64,000 nt of DNA from Idiomarina tyrosinivorans (GTDB taxonomy: Bacteria; Pseudomonadota; Gammaproteobacteria; Enterobacterales; Alteromonadaceae): positions 62,001 to 126,000 of the forward strand of contig NZ_PIQH01000004.1 in the NCBI RefSeq assembly GCF_003987475.1. Reading direction: 5' to 3'. Below the pieces are notes generated by a model that worked only from the letters and a program-made list of their open reading frames with translations, was not told where the DNA came from and searched no databases. The position numbers and the translations under genes are program-made. Shown here one piece after another: positions 8,999-18,733 of the stretch. Within the stretch, counting starts at the first letter, position 1. Every line of letters begins with the position of its first letter.

Positions 8999-11134
8999 GT
9001 GAATCCGATTACGAAAAAATTCCAATATGGACAGCACACAGTAACGCTTGAAACAGGCGTTATGGCACGTCAAGCAACCGCTGCGGTATTGGCTAGCATG
9101 GACGACACAACAGTATTAGTGACTGTTGTCGCCAAGAAAGAAGCGAAAGAAGGGCAAAACTTCTTCCCGCTGACAGTAAACTACCAAGAGCGTACTTACG
9201 CAGCCGGTAAAATTCCTGGTGGCTTTTTCAAACGTGAAGGCCGCCCCAGCGAGAATGAAACATTAACGTCTCGCTTAATCGACCGTCCAATCCGTCCGTT
9301 ATTTCCTGACGGCTTTTTGAACGAAGTACAAGTGGTTGCAACCGTAGTATCGGTCAATCCACAAATTTCTCCTGATATCGTTGCCTTAATTGGTGCTTCT
9401 GCAGCGCTGACAATTGCGGGTTGCCCGTTTAATGGTCCTTTAGGCGCAGCACGCGTGGGTGTTATCAACGACGAATACGTGTTGAACCCAAGCCAAGACG
9501 AATTAGCTGAGTCAAAATTGGACTTGGTTGTCGCGGGTACAGAAAACGCGGTATTGATGGTTGAGTCAGAAGCTGAGTTGTTGACTGAAGACCAGATGCT
9601 GGGTGCGGTAATGTACGGTCACGATGCTATGCAAACCGTTATCAGCGCAATCAACGAATTTGCCGCAGAAGTCGGCAATGAAAAATGGGATTGGCAGCCA
9701 CCAGCAACCAACGAAGCGCTGCTTGGTAAAGTCAAAGCCTTGGCCGAAGACGGTATTGGCGAAGCTTATCGGATTACCGAGAAGACCGAGCGTTACGCAC
9801 AATTAAGCGCTCTGAAAGAGCAAGTTGTCGAGAAGCTGAAAGGCGAAGATGACGCACTGGATACGCAAGAAGTGGGTGACTTGTTCCACGCCATTGAAAA
9901 AGACGTGGTTCGTAGCCGCATCTTGGCTGGTGAGAAGCGCATCGACGGTCGTGATCCAGACATGGTGCGCGCGATCAGCGTGGCGACTGGGGTATTGCCT
10001 CGTACACACGGTTCAGCCCTATTCACTCGTGGTGAAACGCAGGCGTTGGTAACCGCGACCTTAGGTACGGACCGCGATGCGCAGATGATTGATGACATCA
10101 TCGGCGAGAAGACCAGTCGCTTCATGTTGCACTACAACTTCCCTCCTTACTGTGTTGGTGAAACGGGCATGATGGGCTCGCCAAAACGTCGTGAAATCGG
10201 TCACGGTCGCTTGGCTAAGCGTGGTATTCAGGCGGTTATGCCAAGCCATGACGAATTCCCATACACCATTCGTGTGGTATCAGAAATCACTGAGTCAAAC
10301 GGCTCAAGCTCAATGGCCTCTGTTTGTGGTTCATCACTTGCATTGATGGACGCGGGCGTACCGATTAAATCATCGGTTGCTGGTATCGCAATGGGCTTGG
10401 TGAAGAGCGGTGATAAGCACGTAGTATTGTCGGATATTCTCGGTGACGAAGATCACTTGGGTGATATGGACTTTAAAGTAGCGGGTAACACTGATGGCGT
10501 TACAGCACTACAAATGGACATTAAAATCGACGGTATTACGCGCGAAATCATGGAGCAAGCGTTAGCGCAAGCAAAAGCAGCGCGTTTGCATATCTTAACT
10601 GTGATGGACGAAGCCATTGGTGGTCACCGCGAAGAATTGTCGGCATTTGCACCACGTTTCCACACTGTGAAAATCAGCCCAGATAAGATCAAAGATGTTA
10701 TCGGTAAAGGTGGCGCGGTTATCCGTGAGCTTACTGAGTCGACTAACACCAATATCGAAATCGGTGATGATGGTACGATCAAGATTGCTGCAACCGATCA
10801 AGCCGATGCTGAGGCAGCCATTGCGCGTATCGAAGAAATCACAGCAGATGTTGAAGTGGGCAAAATTTACCAAGGTAAAGTTGCACGTATCGTTGATTTC
10901 GGTGCGTTCGTAACGGTACTACCGGGTAAAGACGGTTTAGTTCATATTTCGCAAATCGCTGAAGAGCGTGTGAACGACGTTAACGACTATTTGAAAGTGG
11001 GTGACACGGTTCCCGTTAAAGTATTGGAAATCGATCGCCAAGGTCGTGTGCGCTTGTCAATGAAAGAGGCTGCTGAAAAGCCGGCTGAAGCAAACAACGC
11101 AGAAGCGGAAAAAACCGAGTCGAATGACGAATAA
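8999..11134 (+). CDS. pnp: Polyribonucleotide nucleotidyltransferase (PNPase)
   Basis: A 711-residue 3'-5' phosphorolytic exoribonuclease of the RNA degradosome. Two RNase PH-like domains (about 1-230 and 310-545) are separated by an all-alpha linker. KH (about 555-610, with [17 protein letters not shown]) and S1 (about 620-690, with [19 protein letters not shown]) follow. The start is GTG at 8999, preceded by AAAGGA. No ATG fits, and the N-terminus [20 protein letters not shown] aligns with the family. The acidic C-terminal tail is short. The upstream leader carries repeats noted separately. Confidence 0.98.
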   Translation: MNPITKKFQYGQHTVTLETGVMARQATAAVLASMDDTTVLVTVVAKKEAKEGQNFFPLTVNYQERTYAAGKIPGGFFKREGRPSENETLTSRLIDRPIRPLFPDGFLNEVQVVATVVSVNPQISPDIVALIGASAALTIAGCPFNGPLGAARVGVINDEYVLNPSQDELAESKLDLVVAGTENAVLMVESEAELLTEDQMLGAVMYGHDAMQTVISAINEFAAEVGNEKWDWQPPATNEALLGKVKALAEDGIGEAYRITEKTERYAQLSALKEQVVEKLKGEDDALDTQEVGDLFHAIEKDVVRSRILAGEKRIDGRDPDMVRAISVATGVLPRTHGSALFTRGETQALVTATLGTDRDAQMIDDIIGEKTSRFMLHYNFPPYCVGETGMMGSPKRREIGHGRLAKRGIQAVMPSHDEFPYTIRVVSEITESNGSSSMASVCGSSLALMDAGVPIKSSVAGIAMGLVKSGDKHVVLSDILGDEDHLGDMDFKVAGNTDGVTALQMDIKIDGITREIMEQALAQAKAARLHILTVMDEAIGGHREELSAFAPRFHTVKISPDKIKDVIGKGGAVIRELTESTNTNIEIGDDGTIKIAATDQADAEAAIARIEEITADVEVGKIYQGKVARIVDFGAFVTVLPGKDGLVHISQIAEERVNDVNDYLKVGDTVPVKVLEIDRQGRVRLSMKEAAEKPAEANNAEAEKTESNDE

Positions 11135-11151
11135 GGTCGACGACGCGAAAT

Positions 11152-11181
11152 AAAAAAGAGCGCTGCGGCGCTCTTTTTTTT
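11152..11181 (+). terminator. Rho-independent terminator of pnp
   Basis: GAGCGC (11158-11163) and GCGCTC (11168-11173) enclose TGCG, with six A before and eight T after. The flanking A and T tracts extend the stem. Confidence 0.9.
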
Positions 11182-11264
11182 GTGCCGTTATAATGCCATC
11201 GCTTTGTCTCTGTAGGGGGTTCTATGCTCTAATAGCAGTAACGAGGTATAGGATATTAGCGATC

Positions 11265-12134
11265 ATGAAATATGTATTAACCTGCCTGTCGTTGCTCACG
11301 CTGCTAAGTGGCTGTGCGACACTATCCTCAGGCTCTCAAACGCAGCAAGCTTTGGTTATAGCAGAGCCAGAACAAGCGCCATTTAATTATCAATTGGAAT
11401 TATCCAAGCTAAGTGACATTCTAGCTCAGGAGCTTACTGCAGAGCAGAAGGGACTGGTTTATTACCGTCGGGGCGCACTATATGACGCGATGGGGCTGCG
11501 AACCTTAGCACGAATTGATTTTAATCGGGCCTTGGAATATCGCCCCAGGCTTGCTGACGCATATAACTTTTTGGGCATCCAATACACCGAGATGCAAGAG
11601 TTTCAATATGCCTATGAAGCATTTGATTCAGCCATTGAACTCAACCCAGAACATCAATACGCCTATTTAAACCGCGGTTTGGCGGAGTACTATGACCAAA
11701 GAATCGATCTTTCCCACCAAGACTTACTGCGTCATTACAAAGCACAAAAGCAAGATCCTTATCGGTTAATCTGGTTATATTTGGTAGAAGTAGAGCAAGA
11801 CCCTAAAGGCGCCGCAAAAAAGCTTCGCCAACGGCAGCAACAGTTAGCCGGCGATGATTGGTCGAATAGTTTGGTGGAACTGTTTTTGGGCGATATCAGT
11901 GAAGCCAAATTTTTACAGGGATTGACGGCCAATCTGCACGAAGAAGAAACCCTCACTGAAAGACTGTGTGAGGCCTATTTCTATCTCGGTAAATACCAGC
12001 AGCTTCGACACAACTGGCGGCAGGCGATTAACTATTTCAAATTGGCGTTAACAACCAATGTTTATGAGTTTGTTGAACATCGTTTTGCCAGCGTCGAATT
12101 ACAGCGCAGTAGAGCACAGTTAACGGCTGAGTAA
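11265..12134 (+). CDS. nlpI: Lipoprotein NlpI (TPR protein)
   Basis: A 289-residue outer-membrane lipoprotein. The signal peptide MKYVLTCLSLLTLLSGC carries a lipobox with Cys17. TPR motifs follow (about residues 60-165, for example YRRGALYDAMGLRTLARIDFNRALEYRP), and a further helical pair lies near 240-280. In E. coli NlpI is an adaptor for the protease Prc and scaffolds peptidoglycan hydrolases. The start at 11265 is chosen because it gives a canonical lipoprotein signal, while the upstream in-frame ATG at 11193 lies in promoter-like sequence. A candidate promoter is TTGTCT (11204) with TCTAAT (11228). Position after pnp is conserved. Confidence 0.93.
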   Translation: MKYVLTCLSLLTLLSGCATLSSGSQTQQALVIAEPEQAPFNYQLELSKLSDILAQELTAEQKGLVYYRRGALYDAMGLRTLARIDFNRALEYRPRLADAYNFLGIQYTEMQEFQYAYEAFDSAIELNPEHQYAYLNRGLAEYYDQRIDLSHQDLLRHYKAQKQDPYRLIWLYLVEVEQDPKGAAKKLRQRQQQLAGDDWSNSLVELFLGDISEAKFLQGLTANLHEEETLTERLCEAYFYLGKYQQLRHNWRQAINYFKLALTTNVYEFVEHRFASVELQRSRAQLTAE

Positions 12135-12138
12135 CCGA

Positions 12139-13227
12139 ATGGCGAAATGGTCTTGGTTAATTGTCACGCTGATGCTGCTTGCTGTTATTCGAAGTGACAG
12201 CGTACCAAGCCAGCAGCAACGGCTGTGGCAACAAGCTATTGATGGGGGAGCGGAGGCGCAGTTTCTGGTTGCGCAACAGTACTGGCAGCAACAGCAACAT
12301 TCGCAGGCGTGGTATTGGTGGCAACGTGCGGGCGAAGCAGGGCAAGCCAGCGCAATTAAACAGCTGCAAAAACACTTTCCTCGACAGCGCCGGCGTTGGT
12401 TACAATTGGCTGTAGATAACGGTTCTGCTCTGGCGATTGCAGAATTGGCGCAGTTGGAACTGCGCCAGCGGACATTTGGCGACTGGCTAAGTCACTGGCA
12501 AAAGCGCTGGCGTAGCGCCGTGGTGCAACGTTTTCGCAAGCAGTGTGCATTGCCGGTGAGCGTGCGAGCTGACCATCCCGTGTCAGCACAGCGGGTTTAT
12601 CGCTTAGTCGAACATTTACTGGAGAGTCCTCTGGCTGAATTTGACTGGTGTTTCCAATGGCACTCAGCGCCGCTGCATTGTAACTACCAAGATTCAGCAC
12701 GAGTGACCTGCAACGCATCCGATTCGCGTCGCGAATTGCGCTTAGTCAAACAAGGCGGCGCATATGCGACGCCGACGCTATTGTATTTGCCGCGGGCCGC
12801 GAACTTTACGGTATTTCTGCATGAACTTGGACATTGGCTCGGCCTTGCCGATGAATACCCCATGGCGAGCGCGCTAGCGCAGCAATTTTGTCATGGTCAA
12901 TACCGCCAGCAACCGTTAAATATCGTTGTTACCCAGAGTCAGCGTCTAACGGCATCTGAGTTAAAGCAACTTTACCGACGTTTACCGTGGCGGTTTGCGG
13001 TGGCTAGTTGGCAACAGTTAGCGACGCAAGAGCAAGATGGTTACTGGCGTTTAGGTTCTAACCATGCTTTTGGGCTTCATCCCGCGGCAACTTGTGATCA
13101 AGTGAAGGGCGTCTATGCCTGGAAAGCGGTGGCACAGACCACCGCGATGCAAGTGCAAGAGAGTCGTGTTTGGCCGCCGCTGTACCTCGAGTTGATACAA
13201 CAGCGTCTGGCAACTAACAACGATTAA
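12139..13227 (+). CDS. Sel1-repeat protein with HExxH zinc-peptidase motif
   Basis: A 362-residue protein starting 4 bp after nlpI and probably co-transcribed with it. An N-terminal hydrophobic segment (residues 1-17) suggests export or membrane anchoring. Sel1-like helical repeats occupy about 28-105 (GAEAQFLVAQQYW, AWYWWQRAGEAGQASAIK). The second half contains HELGHWLGLADEY at 228-240, a gluzincin/metzincin-like zinc site (His228, Glu229, His232, with a further acidic DE pair). Several cysteines (CQ/CN pairs) could form disulfides outside the cytoplasm. I do not recognise a named family. A periplasmic metallopeptidase working near NlpI-associated processes is an inference from motif and context. 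Confidence 0.7.
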   Translation: MAKWSWLIVTLMLLAVIRSDSVPSQQQRLWQQAIDGGAEAQFLVAQQYWQQQQHSQAWYWWQRAGEAGQASAIKQLQKHFPRQRRRWLQLAVDNGSALAIAELAQLELRQRTFGDWLSHWQKRWRSAVVQRFRKQCALPVSVRADHPVSAQRVYRLVEHLLESPLAEFDWCFQWHSAPLHCNYQDSARVTCNASDSRRELRLVKQGGAYATPTLLYLPRAANFTVFLHELGHWLGLADEYPMASALAQQFCHGQYRQQPLNIVVTQSQRLTASELKQLYRRLPWRFAVASWQQLATQEQDGYWRLGSNHAFGLHPAATCDQVKGVYAWKAVAQTTAMQVQESRVWPPLYLELIQQRLATNND

Positions 13228-13619
13228 GCCAAGCTCATCGCCACCTGTGCCATCATCACTACAGGGCAGAGGCTGGCGAAAAACCATACCAACGAACGTA
13301 GCTTATCAAAATCGGCAAGATACAAGCCATGGTAGACCACCCTTAACACAATAAAGGTGATGGCAAGCCCTTGCATCTTATCGTTGGCGTTGTCGGTCGC
13401 TATGACTAATAGTACTGCCGCCGCGTAAAAGGTAAACGCTTCGTACGCATTGTAGTGCCCCGCGACCGCTCGAGCGCCAATACCCGTAAGCTTTTGCTGT
13501 TGGGCACGCGGGTGATGGTTATCGTAGCCACCTTGGCGATTTTGGAAATAAATCACTGGTGCTTTAGCCAGCACCGGCAATAACCCTGCAATCAATAGAC
13601 ACCACACCAAGGTGCTCAT
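13224..13619 (-). CDS. MAPEG family membrane protein
   Basis: A 131-residue integral membrane protein with four hydrophobic helices. The central segment KLTGIGARAVAGHYNAYEAFTFYAAAVL matches the MAPEG family pattern (membrane-associated proteins in eicosanoid and glutathione metabolism), where Arg, Asn and Glu at this point contact glutathione. Bacterial members are mostly uncharacterised; some have glutathione transferase or peroxidase activity. It converges with the metallopeptidase gene, overlapping by 4 bp, and lies 8 bp downstream of lipA, so it may ride on the lip transcript. Confidence 0.85.
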   Translation of the reverse strand: MSTLVWCLLIAGLLPVLAKAPVIYFQNRQGGYDNHHPRAQQQKLTGIGARAVAGHYNAYEAFTFYAAAVLLVIATDNANDKMQGLAITFIVLRVVYHGLYLADFDKLRSLVWFFASLCPVVMMAQVAMSLA

Positions 13620-13627
13620 AGCGGCTC

Positions 13628-14593
13628 CTAACGGACGGTTTCGCCTGCGGCTTGCAGGTCTGCATGGTACGACGAACGAACTAGCGGGCCACTGGCGATG
13701 TGGGTAAAGCCCATTTTTTCGCCTTCAATGCGGAACTGTTCAAATTCGTCAGGGGTAACGTAACGCTTTACCGGAATATGGTGACGGCTTGGCGCCAAGT
13801 ATTGGCCGATGGTCAGCATATCGACGTCGTGTGCCCGTAGATCGCGCATCACCTCAAGGATCTCTTCGTTGGTTTCACCCAAGCCGACCATAAGGCCAGA
13901 CTTAGTGCGCACGTCAGGCCGTTTTTCTTTGTACTGTTTCAACAAGTCTAGAGACCACTGGTAATTGGCCCCTGGGCGTGCTGCTTTATACATCCGTGGC
14001 ACCGTTTCCAAGTTATGGTTGAATACATCCGGTGCTTCACCCTCAAGGATATCGATTGCCACTTTCATCCGACCGCGGAAATCAGGTACCAGTACTTCTA
14101 CTTGGATGCCTGGGCTATAGCGGCGAATTTCGCGAATACAGTCAGCAAAGTGTTGAGCACCACCATCGCGAAGATCATCGCGGTCAACCGAGGTGATCAC
14201 CACATACTTCACTTTCATATCGCGAATGGTTTCACCTAATTTGACCGCTTCATCAGGATCTGGCGGTAATGGACGCCCGTGGGCGACATCACAGAATGGA
14301 CAACGGCGGGTACAAATATCCCCTAAAATCATAAAGGTGGCGGTACCGTGGTTGAAACATTCCGGTAAATTTGGACAAGAGGCTTCTTCACAAACTGAGT
14401 GCAAGCCATGTTTACGCATCGCTTGCTTTATTTCATCAATGCGTTGTGTTGAAGAGGGCAGTTTTACTTTTAACCACTCTGGTTTGCGCAATTGTTGGTC
14501 ACGTTCAGTAGGAATCACTTGAACGGGAATCAGGGCCATTTTGTCGGCGTCGCGTAATTTAACGCCGGGTTCTACGCGTACTGGTTTAGACAT
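13628..14593 (-). CDS. lipA: Lipoyl synthase
   Basis: A 321-residue radical SAM enzyme that inserts two sulfurs into octanoyl groups on lipoyl domains of pyruvate and 2-oxoglutarate dehydrogenases and GcvH. Both iron-sulfur motifs are visible: [12 protein letters not shown] for the auxiliary cluster (sulfur donor) and CTRRCPFC for the SAM cluster. The C-terminal SSYHA signature (RSSYHAD) is present and its serine is the usual auxiliary-cluster ligand. Its start overlaps the lipB end by 8 bp, so the two are translationally coupled. Confidence 0.98.
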   Translation of the reverse strand: MSKPVRVEPGVKLRDADKMALIPVQVIPTERDQQLRKPEWLKVKLPSSTQRIDEIKQAMRKHGLHSVCEEASCPNLPECFNHGTATFMILGDICTRRCPFCDVAHGRPLPPDPDEAVKLGETIRDMKVKYVVITSVDRDDLRDGGAQHFADCIREIRRYSPGIQVEVLVPDFRGRMKVAIDILEGEAPDVFNHNLETVPRMYKAARPGANYQWSLDLLKQYKEKRPDVRTKSGLMVGLGETNEEILEVMRDLRAHDVDMLTIGQYLAPSRHHIPVKRYVTPDEFEQFRIEGEKMGFTHIASGPLVRSSYHADLQAAGETVR

Positions 14594-15260
14594 AAGCTTC
14601 AGCGAGTCCCTTGTGTTGTATCAGGGTTTGATATTTAAGCTGCTGTGCAAAAATTTCGACAACAGCATCGGCGGCCTCGGCAAAGCTTGTGGGGCCACCA
14701 ATATCTGCGGTTTGAATCATATTCATGCCTACCAAACCACAGGGGTTGATTCTAGCAAATGGGGTTAAATCCATATTCACATTCAACGCCAAACCATGGA
14801 ATGAACAGCCACGGCGAATGCGTAAGCCTAATGAACAGACTTTTTCCCCATTAACGTAAACGCCCGGAGCATCTGGTCGTGCGGCGGCGTCTACACCATA
14901 CCGTTCTAACATTGCTACGATGGCGTTTTCAATGTGATTAACCAATTGTCTTACGCCAAGTTTTTTGCGCCGCAGGTCGATCATGAAATATATCACTACT
15001 TGACCTGGACCGTGGTAAGTCACTTGACCGCCGCGATCGACGTGGACTACTGGAATATCACCCGGCGCGAGCAAATGTTCTTCTTTACCGGCTTGCCCTT
15101 GAGTGAAAACGGGTGGGTGTTCTACCACCCATAATTCATCTTCAGTATCGGCTTGGCGTTCATCGGTAAAGGCTTGCATGGCATGCCATACAGGCTCATA
15201 CGGTTGCCGGCCAAGTTGTCTTACGACCAGCGGAAGATCTCCGTTCATGGTATCACTCAT
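14586..15260 (-). CDS. lipB: Octanoyl-[acyl-carrier-protein]:protein octanoyltransferase LipB
   Basis: A 224-residue cytoplasmic enzyme that transfers octanoate from ACP to lipoyl domains, the step before LipA. Conserved sites visible are [12 protein letters not shown], the catalytic lysine in [10 protein letters not shown] and the catalytic cysteine in INPCGLVGM. Two starts are possible: ATG at 15260, or the ATG four codons later (MNGDLPL). I keep the longer one. tatE, which separates lipB and lipA in E. coli, is absent here. Confidence 0.97.
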   Translation of the reverse strand: MSDTMNGDLPLVVRQLGRQPYEPVWHAMQAFTDERQADTEDELWVVEHPPVFTQGQAGKEEHLLAPGDIPVVHVDRGGQVTYHGPGQVVIYFMIDLRRKKLGVRQLVNHIENAIVAMLERYGVDAAARPDAPGVYVNGEKVCSLGLRIRRGCSFHGLALNVNMDLTPFARINPCGLVGMNMIQTADIGGPTSFAEAADAVVEIFAQQLKYQTLIQHKGLAEAYV

Positions 15261-15286
15261 GGTTTCAACGTGGTTAGACAGCTTGG

Positions 15287-15553
15287 CTATAAGACATAGC
15301 GAACATCGTCGATGTCAGCCAACGAGCGGTATAAAATCTCGATGTGTTGTTGGCTCTCGACCCGGACACTGACAGAAACCGAATGGTAATTGCCTTTACT
15401 GCTCGGTTTCACGGTAGGGCTGTAATCGCCAGGGGCATGTTGTTGCAGGACTTGCACGACCTTATCGGGTAATTGCTCAGTGGCAACACCCATCACTTTA
15501 AAGGTAAAGTGACATGGAAAGTCGACCAATTCGTCAAATCGTGTTTTTTGCAT
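15287..15553 (-). CDS. ybeD: YbeD family protein (DUF493)
   Basis: An 88-residue small ferredoxin-fold (ACT-like) protein matching YbeD ([38 protein letters not shown]). Its function is not established. It sits between dacA and lipB in many gammaproteobacteria, which has led to proposals of a link with lipoate metabolism. A G-rich ribosome site (GGGGGCGTT) precedes the ATG. Confidence 0.93.
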   Translation of the reverse strand: MQKTRFDELVDFPCHFTFKVMGVATEQLPDKVVQVLQQHAPGDYSPTVKPSSKGNYHSVSVSVRVESQQHIEILYRSLADIDDVRYVL

Positions 15554-15665
15554 AACGCCCCCAACAACTACCGCAATAACGTATATGGGGCATTATACCA
15601 TCAAGATCAATATCTGTCTGCGCCAGAATCCGTGCTCGAAGACTCTGGCGCAGGCACTTGCTGAG

Positions 15666-16832
15666 TTACTCCGCGAATTGTTTTTTCACGTAGTCCATCA
15701 AGCGTTTGAACAATCCGCCTTGCTCAACATCTTGCAACGTCACTAATGGGAATTGCGCAATATCTTCGCCATTTAACTGCAAGAATACGGTACCGACTTG
15801 CGTACCTTTAGCAAGCGGAGCTTGCAGTTCTTGGTTGAGTTCGAAGTTAGCTTTTAGGTTATCACGTTGACCTTTCGGTAAGGTAATAACCACATCTTTG
15901 CTCACACCCAAGTCGACTTGGTCGATGTTACCACCCCAAATACGCTGCGAAACAAAGCTTTCGCCCGCTTCATAGGCGGTGACGGTTTCGAAGTAGCGGA
16001 AACCATAGTTGAGCAACTTTTTGCTTTCAACTTTACGGGCTCGCTCGCTATCGGTGCCCATAACCACAGCGATTAAACGCGTGTCGCCTTCAACTGCCGA
16101 AGAGACTAAGCTATAACCCGCTTCGCTGGTGTGACCGGTCTTAATACCGTCAACATTCATGCTACGATCCCACAACAACGCGTTACGGTTATATTGCTTA
16201 ATGTTGTTGTAGGTAAACGATTTCTTGGAATAAATTTTGTATTCCTCTGGCACTTGGTTGATCAGTGCTGAGGCAAGACGGGCCATATCGTGTGGCGTAG
16301 TATATTGGCCTGGATCCGATAATCCGTGACTATTTACGTAATGCGTGCCTGTCATGTTGAGTTCTTTTGCATAGGCGTTCATTAAATTCGCAAATGCGTC
16401 TTCACTGCCCGAAATATACTCGGCCATCGCCACGCAGGCATCGTTACCAGATGCGACGATAATACCTTGGTTCAAATCACCGACGCTGACCTTTTTGCCT
16501 ACTTCGATAAACATTTTGGAAGATTCTGGAAAGTTTTTTGCCCAAGCATTTTCACTAATTGTAACCAGGTCGCTGCGGTTTATGCGACCTGCTTGTATTT
16601 CTTTACCAATGATAAAACTCGTCATCATTTTGGTTAAGCTTGCAGGGGCTAATTTTTTGTCCGCATTTTCGGAGGCAATAATTTTGCCCGTGGTGTGGTC
16701 AATTAATATATAGCCTTTCGCATCGATGGATGGCGGGCTAGGAACCACAGATTGTGCCATCGCGGTAAGAGAAATTGATGCCAGAACGGCAAGACCAAGT
16801 ACTCGAGATAATATACGGGTCATCGTCATCAT
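15666..16832 (-). CDS. dacA: D-alanyl-D-alanine carboxypeptidase (PBP5/6 type)
   Basis: A 388-residue low-molecular-weight penicillin-binding protein that trims the terminal D-Ala from peptidoglycan stem peptides. It has a signal peptide (about 1-26, ending TAMAQ), the active-site Ser65-x-x-Lys68 (PASLTK), SGN, and KTG in DGIKTGHTSEAG. A C-terminal beta-rich domain ends in an amphipathic anchor (LFKRLMDYVKKQF). Two more ATG codons lie just inside the first, and GAGAAG precedes the first one. A TATACT box is visible at 16903-16908 on this strand, suggesting its own promoter, but the -35 is weak. Confidence 0.97.
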   Translation of the reverse strand: MMTMTRILSRVLGLAVLASISLTAMAQSVVPSPPSIDAKGYILIDHTTGKIIASENADKKLAPASLTKMMTSFIIGKEIQAGRINRSDLVTISENAWAKNFPESSKMFIEVGKKVSVGDLNQGIIVASGNDACVAMAEYISGSEDAFANLMNAYAKELNMTGTHYVNSHGLSDPGQYTTPHDMARLASALINQVPEEYKIYSKKSFTYNNIKQYNRNALLWDRSMNVDGIKTGHTSEAGYSLVSSAVEGDTRLIAVVMGTDSERARKVESKKLLNYGFRYFETVTAYEAGESFVSQRIWGGNIDQVDLGVSKDVVITLPKGQRDNLKANFELNQELQAPLAKGTQVGTVFLQLNGEDIAQFPLVTLQDVEQGGLFKRLMDYVKKQFAE

Positions 16833-16908
16833 GCTTCTCAGTTGTGTTTATTGATTGGCGAAGATCGCCTTGAGTTAATGTTAGGACTTACGCTAGCCCG
16901 CGAGTATA

Positions 16909-17754
16909 TCAGCTTTCCGGGCTATTAACATCTGCGGGCTGGGCTGGCACTCGGAAAGCACCAGGGTACCCTTGCACTCGGATAGACTGGAGCAGTTCTT
17001 GCGAGCGCGATGCCGGAATAGGGCCCAACAACAGTTTGTGTAGACCATTCTGTTGTTCAGTAGTTGCGGCAATATTGAACGTTTGTCGCAGATTTTTACC
17101 GAGTTGTCGTATTTTCGTAAGGTTACTTGACGCAGCGACCTGAATATAAAACAACGCTTCTTCATGGTCAGGAGCGGGGGCTGGTATTGCTAAGTCACTA
17201 GGCTGCGGCGCTAATTCATATGCCGCAGGATCTATGGCTTCAATGCGGACTGGCGCTGTTCCTGTTGAGAGCATATCGAGTTTATAGGCTGCAACATAGG
17301 ACAAATCGATGACGCGATCAGAATGAAACGGACCTCGGTCATTCACGCGCACGACAACGGAACGCTGATTATTAAGGTTAGTGACGCGTACATACGTAGG
17401 TAGCGGCAAACGTTTATGTGCCGCGGTCATACTGTACATATCATAAAACTCGCCATTCGATGTCATGTGTCCATGGAATTTGCGGCCATACCAAGAGGCG
17501 ATACCTTCTTGAACAAAGCCTTTTGCTGAGTCCAAAACATCGTAAAATTCTCCAAATAATTCATAATCGCGGGTGACATCAGGATTGATTGCATCGTCGC
17601 TTGGAACTGCGTCACGCAACTCATCCGGTGTCGGTACGCGACTCGGCGCACTATCATATTTATGACTATAACGCCCACTCGATGGGGTTGAGCTGCAGGC
17701 GCTAATGGTAATAGCGCAGAGCAAAATCGCGCTTTTCGTGAATACTGCGTTCAT
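16909..17754 (-). CDS. rlpA: Septal ring lytic transglycosylase RlpA
   Basis: A 281-residue outer-membrane lipoprotein with lipobox cysteine Cys20 (ITISAC). A double-psi beta-barrel domain (about 85-175) contains GIASWYGRKFHG, the glutamate of NGEFYDM and the aspartate of VNDRGPFH, residues needed for transglycosylase activity in Pseudomonas RlpA. A C-terminal SPOR domain (about 205-275) binds denuded glycans at the septum. It lies immediately after mltB (3 bp), inside the rod-shape cluster, so both hydrolases are probably made with RodA and PBP2. Confidence 0.95.
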   Translation of the reverse strand: MNAVFTKSAILLCAITISACSSTPSSGRYSHKYDSAPSRVPTPDELRDAVPSDDAINPDVTRDYELFGEFYDVLDSAKGFVQEGIASWYGRKFHGHMTSNGEFYDMYSMTAAHKRLPLPTYVRVTNLNNQRSVVVRVNDRGPFHSDRVIDLSYVAAYKLDMLSTGTAPVRIEAIDPAAYELAPQPSDLAIPAPAPDHEEALFYIQVAASSNLTKIRQLGKNLRQTFNIAATTEQQNGLHKLLLGPIPASRSQELLQSIRVQGYPGAFRVPAQPADVNSPES

Positions 17755-17757
17755 CGG

Positions 17758-18720
17758 TTACTTGTCGCTGGCTAACTGTTGGCTTAACTGATAGACCACC
17801 ATCGCATAAAGCGGGCTGTGGTTATATCGTGTGATGACATAGAAGTTATGAAAGCCTAACCAGTAATTGGTTCCGTCAGCGGTTTGTAAAGGTATCACAG
17901 TTAATTCATTCGGTACTTGCTGTTCGACTGCAATGCCCTGATCGCGCAGTTGTTGTTGGGTTAGCGTCGGTTTTAGACCGTTATCCTTAAACTGTGCAAG
18001 CTTTGCATCGTCAGCAATATCAAATGCCACAGGCTCGCCTTTTTTGTAGCCATGTTCAGCGAAGTAGTTGGCTATACTACCAATGGCATCCACCGGGTTA
18101 TTCATCAAATCGCGACGACCGTCGCCGTCGAAGTCGACGGCATAGTGGCGGTAACTCGATGAGATAAATTGCCCATATCCCATAGCACCAGCGTAGGAGC
18201 CACGTACAGAGTTAATATCCCAGCCTTCGTTGTTTGCTAAGGTCAAAAATTCGGCAAGCTCAGAGCGGAAAAATTCGGCGCGAGGCGGATAATGAAAGCC
18301 GAGTGTATAGAGCGAATCGAGTACCGAATACTTACCCTTATACTGCCCATAAAAGGTTTCCACACCGATGATCGCGACAATCAGCGATTGCGGTACACCA
18401 TAAACATCTTCTGCGCGCTGCAACGCTTGTTGATATCGGCGTTGAAACGCTTTGCCTTGTTGCAGACGCTTTTCCGTCAAGAATATTGGGTAGTATTGGT
18501 ACCAAGGTTTGGCTTCCCAAGGACGCTTGATGGCTCTCAACACATCTTGATTCACTGTCGCACTATCCAGCCACTCACGAATTTGTTCGCGACTGATACT
18601 GCTGTCATTGGCCAGTTGTTCAATAAACGCTTGCTGTACGTCGGCTTTAGTGGCCTGCCCCCAACAGCTAGCGCTAAAGAGGGCGAATGTGGCGGCTATT
18701 AAGGGAACATAACGCGGCAT
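17758..18720 (-). CDS. mltB: Membrane-bound lytic murein transglycosylase B
   Basis: A 320-residue SLT-family lytic transglycosylase. The signal peptide (about 1-21) ends near ASCWGQ, so this member looks periplasmic or possibly lipid-anchored at that Cys. The catalytic glutamate is in IIGVETFYGQYKGKY, and the family signature GAMGYGQFISSSYRHYAVD with a calcium-binding DFDGDGRRDL loop follows. AAGGA precedes the ATG by 7 bases. In E. coli mltB is elsewhere on the chromosome; here it is inserted between rodA and rlpA, an arrangement known from pseudomonads. Confidence 0.96.
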   Translation of the reverse strand: MPRYVPLIAATFALFSASCWGQATKADVQQAFIEQLANDSSISREQIREWLDSATVNQDVLRAIKRPWEAKPWYQYYPIFLTEKRLQQGKAFQRRYQQALQRAEDVYGVPQSLIVAIIGVETFYGQYKGKYSVLDSLYTLGFHYPPRAEFFRSELAEFLTLANNEGWDINSVRGSYAGAMGYGQFISSSYRHYAVDFDGDGRRDLMNNPVDAIGSIANYFAEHGYKKGEPVAFDIADDAKLAQFKDNGLKPTLTQQQLRDQGIAVEQQVPNELTVIPLQTADGTNYWLGFHNFYVITRYNHSPLYAMVVYQLSQQLASDK

Positions 18721-18733
18721 AGTTTTTCCTTAT

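Noticed and set aside
11193-11264. Longer N-terminus for NlpI starting at 11193
   Set aside because: It would place a polar 24-residue extension before a canonical lipoprotein signal, and would cover promoter-like sequence next to the pnp terminator.
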